Assembly: GCA_022790855.1 (NCBI GenBank)
Contig: JAAVYA010000023.1
Location: 1 to 64,000 of the forward strand
Direction of reading: 5' to 3'
From: Lachnospiraceae bacterium
GTDB lineage: Bacteria > Bacillota > Clostridia > Lachnospirales > Lachnospiraceae
DNA: 64,000 nt
The notes under the pieces were generated by a model. The model was not told the origin of the DNA. It did not search any database and saw only the letters and a list, made by a program, of their open reading frames with translations. Made by a program: the position numbers and the translations under genes. Below are positions 35,053-44,539 of the stretch, piece after piece. Every line of letters starts with the position of its first letter. Position 1 is the first letter of the stretch.

Positions 35053-36371
35053 TGCTGGAGACACTCCGTAACGCATTTAAAATAAAAGACATCAGAAACC
35101 GGGTCATTTTTACTTTTTTCATGCTGATCGTAATCAGAATCGGTTCCCAACTGCCAATTCCGGGTGTGAACAGGGATTTGCTGGCAAACTGGTTTGCCAG
35201 CCAGGGATCCGATGCTTTTAATTTTTTTGATGCAATTACAGGCGGTTCCTTTTTACAAATGACGATTTTTGCATTGAATATTACGCCGTATATTACATCT
35301 TCCATTATTATGCAGCTTTTGACCATTGCGATTCCCAAGTTAGAAGAGATGCAGAAGGATGGAGAGGATGGCAGAAAGAAGATTGCGGAGATTACCCGTT
35401 ATCTTACCGTAGCCTTAGCTTTGATAGAGTCCCTTGCTATGGCCATTGGATTTGGCCGAGGGAATTATCTTGAGAATTTCAATGCTATGTCGGTAATCAC
35501 CATTGTAGCAACGATGACCGCAGGTTCGGCGGTATTGATGTGGATTGGCGAGCGAATTACGGAAAAAGGCGTGGGAAATGGTATTTCTATCGTACTGACG
35601 ATTAACATTATTTCACGTATTCCGGAGGATTTGATGTCTTTGTATCAGCAGTTTATTGCAAGCAGCAGCAATATCGGAAGAGCTGTTTTGGCAGCGGTTA
35701 TTATTCTTGCGATTATTTTGGCTGTAGTATTGTTTGTAGTACTGCTTCAGGACGGCCAGAGGAGGATTCCGGTACAGTACTCCAAGAAGATTCAGGGCAG
35801 AAAACAGGTTGGCGGACAATCCAGCCATATCCCGTTAAAGGTTAATACAGCGGGCGTTATTCCGATTATTTTTGCCCAATCTTTGATGCAGTTTCCGGTG
35901 GTAATTGCCAGTATTCTTGGAAAAGGCAATGGGACAGGTATTGGGAGCAAAATTCTTCATGGATTATCTCAGCAGTATTGGTGCGACCCCAAACAACCGA
36001 TCTATAGTATTGGGTTGTTGGTATATATTATCCTGGTGGTTGCATTTGCCTATTTCTACACATCTATTACCTTTAATCCGCTGGAAATCGCCAACAATAT
36101 GAAAAAGCAGGGAGGCTTTATTCCGGGTATTCGTCCGGGCAAGCCTACCAGTGATTATTTGAATCGGATCTTAAATTATATCGTACTCATCGGCGCAGTT
36201 GCGTTAGTGATTGTTGCAGTCATCCCAATCTTCTTTAATGGTGTATTTGGTGCAAATGTTTCCTTTGGAGGAACTTCTATTATCATTATTGTAGGTGTAG
36301 TGATTGAAACCTTAAAGCAAATTGAATCCCAGATGAGGGTGCGTTATTATAAAGGATTTTTGAATGATTAA
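35052..36371 (+). CDS. secY: preprotein translocase subunit SecY
   Basis: The protein has 439 residues with ten membrane segments and the signatures IRIGSQLPIPGVNRD and GQSSHIPLKVNTAGVIPIIF. The end VIETLKQIESQMRVRYYKGFL is typical. It forms the protein-conducting channel with SecE and SecG. It is followed by a hairpin before adk. Confidence 0.98.
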   Translation: MLETLRNAFKIKDIRNRVIFTFFMLIVIRIGSQLPIPGVNRDLLANWFASQGSDAFNFFDAITGGSFLQMTIFALNITPYITSSIIMQLLTIAIPKLEEMQKDGEDGRKKIAEITRYLTVALALIESLAMAIGFGRGNYLENFNAMSVITIVATMTAGSAVLMWIGERITEKGVGNGISIVLTINIISRIPEDLMSLYQQFIASSSNIGRAVLAAVIILAIILAVVLFVVLLQDGQRRIPVQYSKKIQGRKQVGGQSSHIPLKVNTAGVIPIIFAQSLMQFPVVIASILGKGNGTGIGSKILHGLSQQYWCDPKQPIYSIGLLVYIILVVAFAYFYTSITFNPLEIANNMKKQGGFIPGIRPGKPTSDYLNRILNYIVLIGAVALVIVAVIPIFFNGVFGANVSFGGTSIIIIVGVVIETLKQIESQMRVRYYKGFLND

Positions 36372-36372
36372 T

Positions 36373-36414
36373 GTGTACTGTAGGGGAGTGCGATTTGCAC
36401 TTCCCATAGTACAC
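36373..36414 (+). terminator. hairpin between secY and adk
   Basis: GTGTACTGTAGGGGAGTGC pairs with GCACTTCCCATAGTACAC over a five-base loop. It begins one base after the secY stop. TTGTTTTT follows only six bases later, so it may attenuate rather than fully end transcription. Confidence 0.55.
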
Positions 36415-36513
36415 TAAACTTGTTTTTATACGTTAGGCAGTTTGGTATCGCCGAACGTTTGGCTGTATGGAACGAAAAAGTTGTGCATTGCTGATTCTGA
36501 CAGGAGGTTTTTT

Positions 36514-37158
36514 ATGAAGATTATTATGTTAGGGGCACCGGGAGCAGGTAAAGGGACACAGGCAAAAAAAATTGCCGAGAAATACGGCGTACCCCATATT
36601 TCCACTGGAGATATTTTCCGTGCAAATATTAAAAACGGAACGGAATTAGGAAAGAAAGCAAAGACCTATATGGATCAGGGACTTTTGGTGCCGGATGAAT
36701 TGACCGTTGCACTGGTTATTGACCGGATTCAGGGAGAAGACTGCAAGAATGGCTTTGTACTGGATGGTTTTCCAAGGACGATTCCCCAGGCGGAGGCGCT
36801 GGATGAAGCGTTAAAGGGGTTGGGAGAATCTATGGATTATGCCATTGATGTGGATGTACCGGATGAGAATATTATCAACCGTATGTCCGGACGCCGTGCT
36901 TGCCTGGATTGTGGAGCTACTTATCATATCGTTACAATTCCCACGAAAGTGGAAGGTATCTGCGACGTTTGTGGGAGCAAGGTTGTTTTGCGGGAAGATG
37001 ACAAACCGGAGACCGTACAGAAACGCCTGGAAGTATATCACGCACAAACCCAGCCGCTGATTGATTACTACAAAGGACAGAATATCTTAAAAACAGTTGA
37101 TGGGACACAGCCAATGGAAGCCGTTTTCGGAGCCATTGTGGGAATTTTAGGAGCGTAA
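36514..37158 (+). CDS. adk: adenylate kinase, zinc-lid type
   Basis: The protein has 214 residues from ATG 36514 (ACAGGAGG upstream). The P-loop is [10 protein letters not shown], the NMP site has DIFRANI and DGFPRT. The lid carries four cysteines (CLDCGATYH...CDVCG), the Gram-positive zinc type. It interconverts AMP, ADP and ATP. The preceding in-frame sequence is untranslated gap. Confidence 0.98.
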   Translation: MKIIMLGAPGAGKGTQAKKIAEKYGVPHISTGDIFRANIKNGTELGKKAKTYMDQGLLVPDELTVALVIDRIQGEDCKNGFVLDGFPRTIPQAEALDEALKGLGESMDYAIDVDVPDENIINRMSGRRACLDCGATYHIVTIPTKVEGICDVCGSKVVLREDDKPETVQKRLEVYHAQTQPLIDYYKGQNILKTVDGTQPMEAVFGAIVGILGA

Positions 37159-37161
37159 GAT

Positions 37162-37938
37162 ATGTCAGTATCAATAAAATCTGCCAGAGAAATTGAGATC
37201 ATGCGCGCAGCCGGTAAAATTCTTGCCAAGGTTCATGAGAAGCTTGGCAAAGAGTTAAAGCCCGGGATGTCCACATGGGAAGTAAATAAGATTGGAGATG
37301 AAATCATCCGAAGCTACGGATGTATTCCTTCCTTTAAGAATTATAACGGATACCCGGCTTCCGTGTGCGTGTCCGTAAATGAAGAGGTAGTACATGGGAT
37401 TCCCACCAAAAAACGTATTATTCATCCGGGAGATATTGTAAGCTTGGATATTGGGGTGATTTATAAAGGCTACCATTCTGACGCAGCCAGAACACATGGA
37501 ATAGGAGAGATTTCCAAGGAGGCCGCTTTACTGATTGAAAGGACACGGCAGAGTTTTTTTGAAGGCATTAAATACGCAAAAGAAGGAAACCATCTGCATG
37601 ACATTTCCAATGCGATCGGAACCTATGCGGAGAGCTTTGGATATGGTGTAGTGAGAGATCTTGTAGGTCACGGCATCGGTGACCATCTTCACGAAGATCC
37701 CCAGATCCCGAATTATGTTCAGCGCAGCAGGGGCATTCGGCTGCGGCCAGGCATGACATTGGCGGTAGAGCCTATGATTAACGCCGGCCGTTATGATGTG
37801 GAATGGCTATCGGATAATTGGACTGTGGTGACAGAAGACGGCTCCTGGTCTGCTCATTATGAAAATACGATTTTAATCACATCCGGCGAGCCGGAGATCC
37901 TGACCCTGACGGATGAAGAAATGAGTCAGCTTTCATAG
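37162..37938 (+). CDS. map: methionine aminopeptidase, type I
   Basis: The protein has 258 residues. Metal ligands are visible in VSLDIGVIYKGYHSDAARTH (two Asp), GHGIGDHLHEDPQIPNY (His) and the glutamates of AVEPMI and HYENTILI. It removes the initiator methionine. It begins 3 bp after adk, so it is coupled. Confidence 0.98.
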   Translation: MSVSIKSAREIEIMRAAGKILAKVHEKLGKELKPGMSTWEVNKIGDEIIRSYGCIPSFKNYNGYPASVCVSVNEEVVHGIPTKKRIIHPGDIVSLDIGVIYKGYHSDAARTHGIGEISKEAALLIERTRQSFFEGIKYAKEGNHLHDISNAIGTYAESFGYGVVRDLVGHGIGDHLHEDPQIPNYVQRSRGIRLRPGMTLAVEPMINAGRYDVEWLSDNWTVVTEDGSWSAHYENTILITSGEPEILTLTDEEMSQLS

Positions 37939-37951
37939 TGGGGGACGGTAT

Positions 37952-38239
37952 ATGAAGGAAAAAATGGCAATATCAAAATCTGGCCACGACAAAGGCAGCC
38001 TATATGTAATTCTAAAAGAAGAAACGGCCAATTTATATTTGGCGGACGGCAGATTGAAGACCGTAGAAAAGCCGAAAAAGAAAAATAAAAAACACGTACA
38101 GCTTATTCAAAGGCTTCCGGAAGAAATTACACAATTAATGCCGCAGGATGGAGAATTTCGGAATGAAGATATAAAAAGAATCATTAAGCTTTATCAGAAG
38201 CGACAGGAGGTTAAAAATGTCAAAGGCAGATGTGATTGA
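37952..38239 (+). CDS. KOW-domain RNA-binding protein (L14e-like)
   Basis: The protein has 95 residues. The N-terminal half is a KOW-type fold ([20 protein letters not shown], then [20 protein letters not shown]), as in eukaryal/archaeal L14e. The C-terminal half is a helical tail rich in charge. The gene sits between map and infA as in many Clostridia, and its end overlaps infA by 23 bp. The function is not known; a role on the ribosome is inferred from position. Confidence 0.85.
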   Translation: MKEKMAISKSGHDKGSLYVILKEETANLYLADGRLKTVEKPKKKNKKHVQLIQRLPEEITQLMPQDGEFRNEDIKRIIKLYQKRQEVKNVKGRCD

Positions 38240-38435
38240 AGTAGAAGGAACCGTTGTGGAAAAATTACCAAACGCAATGTTCCAGGTGGAATTGGAGAAT
38301 GGACATCAGGTGCTGGCCCATATCAGTGGAAAGCTGCGTATGAATTTTATCCGTATTCTACCAGGAGATAAAGTAACGATTGAATTATCCCCCTATGATC
38401 TGACAAAAGGAAGAATTATTTGGAGAGATAAATAG
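38217..38435 (+). CDS. infA: translation initiation factor IF-1
   Basis: The protein has 72 residues of S1-like OB fold: [20 protein letters not shown], then [20 protein letters not shown] and [28 protein letters not shown] lies upstream within the KOW gene. It is exactly the family length. Confidence 0.98.
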   Translation: MSKADVIEVEGTVVEKLPNAMFQVELENGHQVLAHISGKLRMNFIRILPGDKVTIELSPYDLTKGRIIWRDK

Positions 38436-38459
38436 ACGGAAAGATTCCGTAATTGGTAC

Positions 38460-38488
38460 TTGCATTTTAAATACTTCGGTGTTATAAT
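38460..38488 (+). promoter_or_regulatory. internal promoter before rpmJ
   Basis: TTGCAT (38460-38465) and TATAAT (38483-38488) are 17 bp apart. The start would be near 38495, about 58 nt before the rpmJ GTG. It makes rpmJ-rpsM-rpsK-rpsD-rpoA-rplQ an independently promoted unit within the block. Confidence 0.7.
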
Positions 38489-38552
38489 GTGAGACGAACT
38501 TTGTGTACGGACACTATTTTTGTGCCCATTTTCAGGAAAGGAGGGTTTGGCT

Positions 38553-38666
38553 GTGAAGGTGAGATCATCTGTAAAACCTATTTGTGACAAGTGCAAGATT
38601 ATTAAGAGAAAAGGGAGCATCCGCGTGATTTGCGAGAACCCTAAGCACAAGCAGAGGCAAGGCTAA
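38553..38666 (+). CDS. rpmJ: 50S ribosomal protein L36, zinc type
   Basis: The protein has 37 residues from GTG 38553, with GGAAAGGAGGG upstream. It reads [20 protein letters not shown]...[15 protein letters not shown], with the CxxC...C...H zinc ligands. The spacing and position after infA are canonical. Confidence 0.95.
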   Translation: MKVRSSVKPICDKCKIIKRKGSIRVICENPKHKQRQG

Positions 38667-38668
38667 AG

Positions 38669-38695
38669 CTGCATCATTGCCTGTCAATGATGCAG
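38669..38695 (+). terminator. hairpin after rpmJ
   Basis: CTGCATCATTG (38669-38679) and its exact complement (38685-38695) enclose a five-base loop just after the L36 stop. There is no T-run, so it may be a partial terminator or a stabilising stem. Confidence 0.5.
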
Positions 38696-39028
38696 GCTTC
38701 CTGGCCTGAGTTTACTTAAGGGAAGCTCCTTTTGTTTGTTTTATTTATGTGCGGCTGTAGTGAAACACCAGGATGTGTTGTTTTACTATTCATAATAAAC
38801 AGTACCATATAGCTGTCCCGGTTTTTATGATACCGAGGGGATCGGGAAAAGATATGGATTCTTGCAAGAGAATAGTAACAGAAAACAGATGCATACACTC
38901 ATTTCAGGGCGAGCAACCGCAGCTGTATGGATTGTTTTCAGAGAAGATGTTCCGCCGAGTTGCAGACGGGACAGAGAGCAGATTAACAAGGCCGAGAGGC
39001 TAAAATTTAATGGAGGTGTACAATACAC
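38696..39028. other. 333-bp gap between the rpmJ hairpin and rpsM
   Basis: Unusually long for this block. No gene is supported; short frames on both strands lack ribosome binding sites. AATGGAGGTG (39009-39018) is the rpsM ribosome binding site. No second clear promoter was found. Confidence 0.45.
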
Positions 39029-39421
39029 ATGGCTCGTATCGCAGGTGTAGATTTACCAAGAGAAAAACGTGTTGAAATCGGACTTACTTATATCTATGGT
39101 ATTGGCAGGGTAAGTTCCAACCGCATTCTGGCGGAAGCGAAAGTGAATCCGGATACCCGCGTCAGGGATCTGACAGATGATGAAGTAAAGAGGATCAGCG
39201 CTGTCATTGATGAGACCCAGATGGTGGAAGGTGATCTGAGAAGAGAGATCGCCCTGAACATCAAGCGGCTGCAGGAGATTGGCTGCTACCGGGGAATCCG
39301 TCACAGGAAAGGACTTCCGGTTCGTGGTCAGAAGACAAAGACCAATGCCAGTACCAGAATAGGTCTCAAGAGAACCGTAGCTATTATGAAGAAATATGCT
39401 TATATCCTTAGTGAAAAATAG
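39029..39421 (+). CDS. rpsM: 30S ribosomal protein S13 with aberrant C-terminal tail
   Basis: The protein has 130 residues. The body is canonical ([40 protein letters not shown]). From residue ~108 the expected ARTRKGPKRTVANKKK reads [16 protein letters not shown], and where a stop is expected (39395-39397) there is TAT, adding YAYILSEK before TAG 39419-39421. The tail normally contacts P-site tRNA. All altered codons are explained by changes to T. This could be a real variant, a mutated strain or a base-calling fault. Confidence 0.95.
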   Translation: MARIAGVDLPREKRVEIGLTYIYGIGRVSSNRILAEAKVNPDTRVRDLTDDEVKRISAVIDETQMVEGDLRREIALNIKRLQEIGCYRGIRHRKGLPVRGQKTKTNASTRIGLKRTVAIMKKYAYILSEK

Positions 39422-39442
39422 AGAAAGTAGGTTAGTTTAATT

Positions 39443-39838
39443 ATGGCTAAAAAAGTTACAAAAAAAGTGACCAAAAAGCGTGTAAAGAAAAACGTTGAAC
39501 GCGGACAGGCACATATCCAGTCATCCTTTAATAATACAATCGTAACCATTACGGATGCGGAAGGCAATGCTTTATCATGGGCAAGCGCCGGCGGCCTGGG
39601 CTTTAAAGGTTCAAGGAAATCTACTCCATATGCTGCACAGATGGCAGCAGAAACAGCTACAAAGGCAGCTCTTATACATGGCTTGAAAACAGTAGACGTT
39701 ATGGTAAAGGGACCTGGTTCCGGAAGAGAAGCAGCAATCCGCGCACTGCAGGCATGCGGCCTTGAGGTAACCAGCATCAGAGATGTGACCCCGGTACCCC
39801 ATAATGGATGCCGTCCGCCAAAACGCAGAAGAGTCTAA
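39443..39838 (+). CDS. rpsK: 30S ribosomal protein S11
   Basis: The protein has 131 residues: a basic N-terminal extension ([20 protein letters not shown]), then [20 protein letters not shown] and the end [19 protein letters not shown]. It forms the platform near the E site. Its ribosome binding site reads AAAGTAGG rather than AAAGGAGG, weaker than those of its neighbours. Confidence 0.98.
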   Translation: MAKKVTKKVTKKRVKKNVERGQAHIQSSFNNTIVTITDAEGNALSWASAGGLGFKGSRKSTPYAAQMAAETATKAALIHGLKTVDVMVKGPGSGREAAIRALQACGLEVTSIRDVTPVPHNGCRPPKRRRV

Positions 39839-39855
39839 TCAGGAGGTAGTGTAAG

Positions 39856-40449
39856 ATGGCAGTAAATAGAGTTCCAGTTCTGAAAAGATGCAGATCCCTT
39901 GGTTTGGATCCGATTTATTTGGGAATAGATAAGAAGTCCAATCGTCAGTTGAAAAGATCCAACCGGAAGGTATCCGAGTACGGACTTCAGTTGAAAGAAA
40001 AGCAGAAAGCAAAGTTTATCTATGGCGTTTTAGAGAAGCCTTTCCGTAACTACTACAAGAAGGCTGATAGGATGAAAGGCATGACTGGTGAGAACCTGAT
40101 GATCATGCTGGAGACCAGATTGGACAACGTAGTGTTCCGGTTAGGCTTTGCAAGAACAAGAAAAGAAGCAAGACAGATCGTTGACCATAAGCATGTATTG
40201 GTAAACGGCAAGCAGGTGAAGGTTCCCTCCTATTTGGTAAAGGCAGGGGATACCATCGAAATCAAAGAAAAATGCAAAGGATCCCAGAGATATAAGGATA
40301 TCTTGGAAGTTACAGGAGGAAGACTGGTGCCGGAATGGCTGGAAGCAGACGCTGAGAACCTGAAGGGCACGGTAAAAGAGTTGCCCCACAGAGATGCAAT
40401 TGATGTTCCTGTAAACGAGATGCTGATTGTCGAGTTATATTCCAAATAA
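39856..40449 (+). CDS. rpsD: 30S ribosomal protein S4
   Basis: The protein has 197 residues without the N-terminal zinc cysteines of some S4 types. The S4 RNA-binding domain is [20 protein letters not shown]...[20 protein letters not shown]. In B. subtilis S4 regulates its own gene, but there it is unlinked. CAGGAGG lies upstream. Confidence 0.97.
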   Translation: MAVNRVPVLKRCRSLGLDPIYLGIDKKSNRQLKRSNRKVSEYGLQLKEKQKAKFIYGVLEKPFRNYYKKADRMKGMTGENLMIMLETRLDNVVFRLGFARTRKEARQIVDHKHVLVNGKQVKVPSYLVKAGDTIEIKEKCKGSQRYKDILEVTGGRLVPEWLEADAENLKGTVKELPHRDAIDVPVNEMLIVELYSK

Positions 40450-40494
40450 TAAGACGGATCAGGCAAAGATTACCCGAAAAGGAGGGGCTTGTGC

Positions 40495-41454
40495 ATGTTC
40501 GATTTTGAGAAACCGAAAATTGAGATTGCTGAAATTTCAGAAGATAAGAAATACGGCCGATTTGTTGTGGAACCGTTGGAAAGAGGTTATGGCACTACCC
40601 TTGGTAATTCCTTAAGAAGAATTATGTTATCTTCTTTACCGGGTGCAGCAGTGACCCAGGTGAAAATTGATGGCGTGTTGCATGAGTTTAGTTCTATTCC
40701 TGGCGTAAAAGAAGACGTTACGGAGATTATCATGAACATCAAGAACCTGGCATTGAAAAATACCAGTTCTACCAATGAGCCTAAGGTTGCTTACATCGAG
40801 TTTGAAGGGGAAGGCGTGGTAACAGCAGCGGATATTCAGGTCGATCCGGATATTCAGATTCTGAACCCTGACTTGGTAATCGCTACCCTGAATGGGGGCG
40901 TGGATTCCAAGCTTTACATGGAACTGACCATCAATAAAGGCCGTGGCTATGTAAGCGCTGATAAAAATAAAAGTGAAGAAGTTCCCATTGGTGTAATCGC
41001 CATTGATTCCATTTATACTCCGGTGGAACGCGTGAATCTTACCAACGAGAATACGCGTGTAGGCCAGATTACCGATTATGATAAGCTGACCTTGGATGTA
41101 TATACCAATGGAACTTTAGAGCCGGATGAAGCAGTCAGCCTGGCAGCAAAAGTATTGAGCGAACATCTGAACTTATTTATTGACCTTTCAGAAAATGCAA
41201 AGACAGCAGAGGTCATGATTGAAAAAGAAGACAATGCGAAAGAAAAAGTTCTGGAAATGAACATTGACGAACTGGAATTATCTGTTCGGTCTTATAATTG
41301 CCTGAAACGGGCGGGGATCAATACCGTAGAGGAATTGACCAACCGTACGCCGGAAGATATGATGAAGGTTCGGAATCTTGGACGTAAGTCATTGGAAGAA
41401 GTGTTGGCAAAGCTGAAAGAGCTGGGGCTGCAGTTAAATCCTGGCGACGAATAG
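40495..41454 (+). CDS. rpoA: DNA-directed RNA polymerase alpha subunit
   Basis: The protein has 319 residues from ATG 40495; GGAGGG at 40481-40486. A TTG two codons earlier is unlikely. The N-terminal assembly domain has [20 protein letters not shown] and [20 protein letters not shown]. The C-terminal domain has [20 protein letters not shown] and [17 protein letters not shown] for UP-element and activator contact. Confidence 0.98.
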   Translation: MFDFEKPKIEIAEISEDKKYGRFVVEPLERGYGTTLGNSLRRIMLSSLPGAAVTQVKIDGVLHEFSSIPGVKEDVTEIIMNIKNLALKNTSSTNEPKVAYIEFEGEGVVTAADIQVDPDIQILNPDLVIATLNGGVDSKLYMELTINKGRGYVSADKNKSEEVPIGVIAIDSIYTPVERVNLTNENTRVGQITDYDKLTLDVYTNGTLEPDEAVSLAAKVLSEHLNLFIDLSENAKTAEVMIEKEDNAKEKVLEMNIDELELSVRSYNCLKRAGINTVEELTNRTPEDMMKVRNLGRKSLEEVLAKLKELGLQLNPGDE

Positions 41455-41641
41455 ACTCATTTGGCAGAGCAGATAAGTCCGATGAGCGCGGCTCTGTCAG
41501 ATTCATGAGTGGAAACACGTGGCGGGATTTAGTAAGATTTCGCCATATCACACGGTATTCGGTAAGGAGCGCATGTAGTATGAACTCCATAGTAAGACCA
41601 AAGAGCATAGCCGGATATCCCACAAATGGAGGAAAAATAGC
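41455..41641. other. rpoA-rplQ gap with nested stems
   Basis: ACTCAT/ATGAGT encloses GGCAGAGC/GCTCTGTC (41457-41508), giving a two-layer stem just after the rpoA stop. No gene is supported in the remaining ~130 bp before the rplQ ribosome binding site. Confidence 0.45.
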
Positions 41642-42178
41642 ATGGCAAAGTATAGAAAATTAGGCAGAACATCTGATCAGAGAAAAGCATTGATCAGAAG
41701 TCAGGTAACAGCATTATTGTATCACGGCAAAATTGTTACCACTGAAGCAAAAGCAAAAGAGATCCGTAAAGTAGCGGAAGGCTTAATTGCAATGGCAGTA
41801 AAAGAGCGGGACAATTATGAAGAAGTTACTGTAACTGCCAAAGTTCCACGTAAGGACAAGGACGGCAAGCGCGTAAAAGAAGTGGTAGACGGTAAGAAAG
41901 TGACCGTGTATGATGAAGTAGAGAAGACGATTAAGAAGGATAAGCCCTCCCGTCTTCATGCCAGAAGGCAGATGCTGAAGGTTCTCTATCCTGTTACCGA
42001 TGTTCCCAAGGAAGGTGCGGGAAGAAAGAGAAATACCAAGAAGGTGGATTTGCCGGATAAATTGTTTACTGAGATCGCGCCAAAGTATGCGGATCGGAAT
42101 GGTGGTTATACCAGGATCGTGAAAATCGGTCAGCGTAAAGGTGACGGCGCATTAGAGGTTCTTCTTGAATTAGTATAG
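41642..42178 (+). CDS. rplQ: 50S ribosomal protein L17 with central insertion
   Basis: The protein has 178 residues; about 120 is usual. The start KYRKLGRTSDQRKALIRSQV and the end NGGYTRIVKIGQRKGDGALEVLLELV are canonical. The extra ~45-50 residues lie between residue ~55 and LHARRQ (about 110): a charged strand-rich segment (VPRKDKDGKRVKEVVDGKKV). I believe similar insertions occur in related Clostridia. A terminator follows and closes the ribosomal block. Confidence 0.95.
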   Translation: MAKYRKLGRTSDQRKALIRSQVTALLYHGKIVTTEAKAKEIRKVAEGLIAMAVKERDNYEEVTVTAKVPRKDKDGKRVKEVVDGKKVTVYDEVEKTIKKDKPSRLHARRQMLKVLYPVTDVPKEGAGRKRNTKKVDLPDKLFTEIAPKYADRNGGYTRIVKIGQRKGDGALEVLLELV

Positions 42179-42194
42179 GATAGTTTAGACAGAA

Positions 42195-42245
42195 AGGCTT
42201 GGAAGCAGCAATCTGAAATGTTGATTGCTTTCAAGTCTTTTTTTC
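42195..42245 (+). terminator. terminator of the ribosomal block
   Basis: AGGCTTGGAAGCAGCAATC pairs, with a bulge, with GATTGCTTTCAAGTCT, followed by seven T. It lies about 17 bp after the rplQ stop. Confidence 0.8.
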
Positions 42246-42280
42246 ATAATGAAAAAATGAATAAGATTTAGAGGTGGCTT

Positions 42281-43387
42281 ATGTACAGAGAAGAGGATCT
42301 GGTGAGGATTGCAAAGCGGGAGAATAACAAGAAGCGGAGTTATTTAGTAGTAAACCCTCTTCAGGGAAAGCATGTTCCCGTAGTTCCAAGTAGAGCGCTC
42401 GCTTTATTTCAGGAACTTGCAAAAATGTGTAAAAATGAGTATGAAGGGGAGCAAATACTTGTAATCGGATTTGCTGAGACAGCTACGGCAATTGGTGCGG
42501 CTGTAGCTATAGCTATGGACAGCTACTATATCCAGACAACCAGAGAAACTATTTCCGGAGCTGATTACTTGTATTTTTCCGAAGAACATAGTCATGCTTC
42601 TCAGCAGAAGTTGGTGAGAAATGAGATAGATGATGCAGCGGAAGAGATAGAGCGGATTTTATTTGTGGAGGATGAGGTCACTACCGGGAAGACTATTTGG
42701 AATATTATAAATGTACTGGAAAAGGAGTATCCGGAGAGATTTTGTTATTCTGTTGCTTCTTTGCTGAACAGTATGGATGAGGAGGCCCTGGAAAAGTATC
42801 GAATACGGGGGATTGCCATGCATTATCTGGTCAGGGCCGATCATGGGAATTATGCGAACATTGCAGAAGAGTATGTTGAAGACGGAAGTTATATATCCTG
42901 CAATACGAAGCCAAGTGGGAAGTTCCCGGAAATCAGGATTGCTTCCAGCATGAATGCCAGACGCATGGTGCAGGGGGCGGCTTATCAGTCTGCCTGTCAA
43001 CTTTTGTGGAAGGAATTATGGACAGAATTGAAGGGGGTAGAAGATAAAAAAATCCTGGTGTTAGGTACAGAAGAGTTTATGTACCCAGCCTTGTTTGCGG
43101 CAGCCCAGTTGGAGGCAGAAGGGAAGGATGTGAGGTTCCATGCGACTACCCGCAGTCCGATTGCCGTAAGTAAAGAAATGGAGTATCCTTTAAAAGAGCG
43201 CTATGAACTTAAGAGTCTCTACCAGAAGGATCGGGTAACATTTCTTTATAATCTTGAACGATATGACTTGGTTCTGATTCTCACAGATGCTCAGGAAAAT
43301 GTGAAGGAGGGTCTTTCTGCTTTGACGAATGCCATATCATCAAAAGGGAATCTGAAAATATTATTGATCAGGTGGTGGGAAGAATGA
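42281..43387 (+). CDS. phosphoribosyltransferase with TRSP domain (Ter-cluster type)
   Basis: The protein has 368 cytosolic residues. The PRPP-binding loop is ILFVEDEVTTGKT (residues ~126-138), a good type I PRTase signature, preceded by VIGFAETATAIGAAVA. The C-terminal half (NARRMVQGAAYQSACQLLWK; KKILVLGTEEFMYPALFAAA) matches the TRSP domain that accompanies PRTase_2 in tellurium-resistance-associated clusters. The proposed role of the cluster is synthesis of a nucleotide-like metabolite, not proven. It starts after the ribosomal terminator and overlaps the next gene by four bases. Confidence 0.8.
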   Translation: MYREEDLVRIAKRENNKKRSYLVVNPLQGKHVPVVPSRALALFQELAKMCKNEYEGEQILVIGFAETATAIGAAVAIAMDSYYIQTTRETISGADYLYFSEEHSHASQQKLVRNEIDDAAEEIERILFVEDEVTTGKTIWNIINVLEKEYPERFCYSVASLLNSMDEEALEKYRIRGIAMHYLVRADHGNYANIAEEYVEDGSYISCNTKPSGKFPEIRIASSMNARRMVQGAAYQSACQLLWKELWTELKGVEDKKILVLGTEEFMYPALFAAAQLEAEGKDVRFHATTRSPIAVSKEMEYPLKERYELKSLYQKDRVTFLYNLERYDLVLILTDAQENVKEGLSALTNAISSKGNLKILLIRWWEE

Positions 43388-44433
43388 GAAGCTCTTATCA
43401 AGAAGATGACGTCATATTGCTGCTGAAGGATATTACAGGAATGGTGGAGCCTCTCCCTGCCAAGGAACGGGAGAAACGGATTCAGGCAGGGGTACATTAT
43501 TGTGAGATGCTTCCCCTGGAATATATCCCTACAGATGCCTATATGGAGGCTTACCGGGAAGCGCTTTCTATTTATTCCCTGCCAACGGCCTTGGCAATTG
43601 GCAGGCTGGCAGATCGAATTATAGAACAACGGGGCAGGGAGGTAGTTTTGGTGTCTCTGGCCCGGGCGGGTACGCCCATTGGTATTTTGGTAAAACATTA
43701 TATCCGGAAAAAATATCATGTAGAAGTTCCTCACTACTCCATTTCCATCATAAGGGGAAGGGGTATTGACAGAGTTGCCATGGAGTACCTTTTGAAAAAG
43801 TATCAGGCCAGGAGGCTGCTTTTTTTAGACGGATGGATTGGAAAAGGTGCGATATTAAATGAATTGAAAAAAGAGATAGCACTTTTTGAAGGAGTATCCT
43901 CCGAGATTGCCGTAGTGGCAGACCCCGCAAATGTTACAAAGCTGTGCGGAACCCATGAGGATATTTTAATTCCCAGCTCCTGCCTGAACTGTACGGTATC
44001 CGGATTGATCAGCAGGACAGTTTTGCGAGACGACATTATTGGGGAAAAGGATTTTCATGGAGCCGTATTTTACGAGGAACTGTCTCAAGAGGACCGTTCC
44101 TATGAATTCATTCGTTCCATTGAAAGACAGTTTCAGATGGAAAACGGGACAGAGGAGCAGAACATAGAAGGCAGCGGCCTGGAAGAAGTACAGGAACTTG
44201 CTTCGCAATACCATGTGACAGATCTGAACCTGATCAAGCCAGGAATCGGAGAGACCACCAGAGTGCTGCTGCGGAGAATGCCGTGGAAAATATTGATAGA
44301 TGAAAGATTTCGAAATGACCGGTCCCTGAACCATATTTTAAGGTTGGCAGAGGAAAAGCATGTACCAGTAGAAGCTTATCCGTTACATCATTACCGGTGC
44401 TGCGGAATCATTCAAAAATTAGCGGATACGTAG
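43384..44433 (+). CDS. PRTase-like StiP-family protein with C-terminal PELOTA domain
   Basis: The protein has 349 residues from ATG 43384 (AGGTGGTGGGAAGA upstream). Residues ~88-160 hold a PRTase-like core: VSLARAGTPIGILVKHYI, RGRGID and the degenerate PRPP loop LLFLDGWIGKGAI. After an acidic linker (~253-268), residues ~270-349 resemble the PELOTA RNA-binding domain (NLIKPGIGETTRVLLRRMPW). Databases name this family both cysteine protease StiP and PRTase; the PRTase reading fits the motifs better. It is coupled with the upstream PRTase. Confidence 0.78.
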   Translation: MRSSYQEDDVILLLKDITGMVEPLPAKEREKRIQAGVHYCEMLPLEYIPTDAYMEAYREALSIYSLPTALAIGRLADRIIEQRGREVVLVSLARAGTPIGILVKHYIRKKYHVEVPHYSISIIRGRGIDRVAMEYLLKKYQARRLLFLDGWIGKGAILNELKKEIALFEGVSSEIAVVADPANVTKLCGTHEDILIPSSCLNCTVSGLISRTVLRDDIIGEKDFHGAVFYEELSQEDRSYEFIRSIERQFQMENGTEEQNIEGSGLEEVQELASQYHVTDLNLIKPGIGETTRVLLRRMPWKILIDERFRNDRSLNHILRLAEEKHVPVEAYPLHHYRCCGIIQKLADT

Positions 44434-44539
44434 CTTTCGGAAAAAATCTCAAAAAATAATGTTTTTTTTGGAATAATGTGCTACAATATTTAGAAAATAA
44501 TAGCAGAAGAGAAAAAGCAGCATGAAGGAGGCAATTTTA

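Noticed and set aside
41642-42178. L17 of 178 residues as a fusion protein
   Set aside because: The extra residues lie in one internal insertion with canonical ends, which I believe is a lineage feature rather than a fusion.
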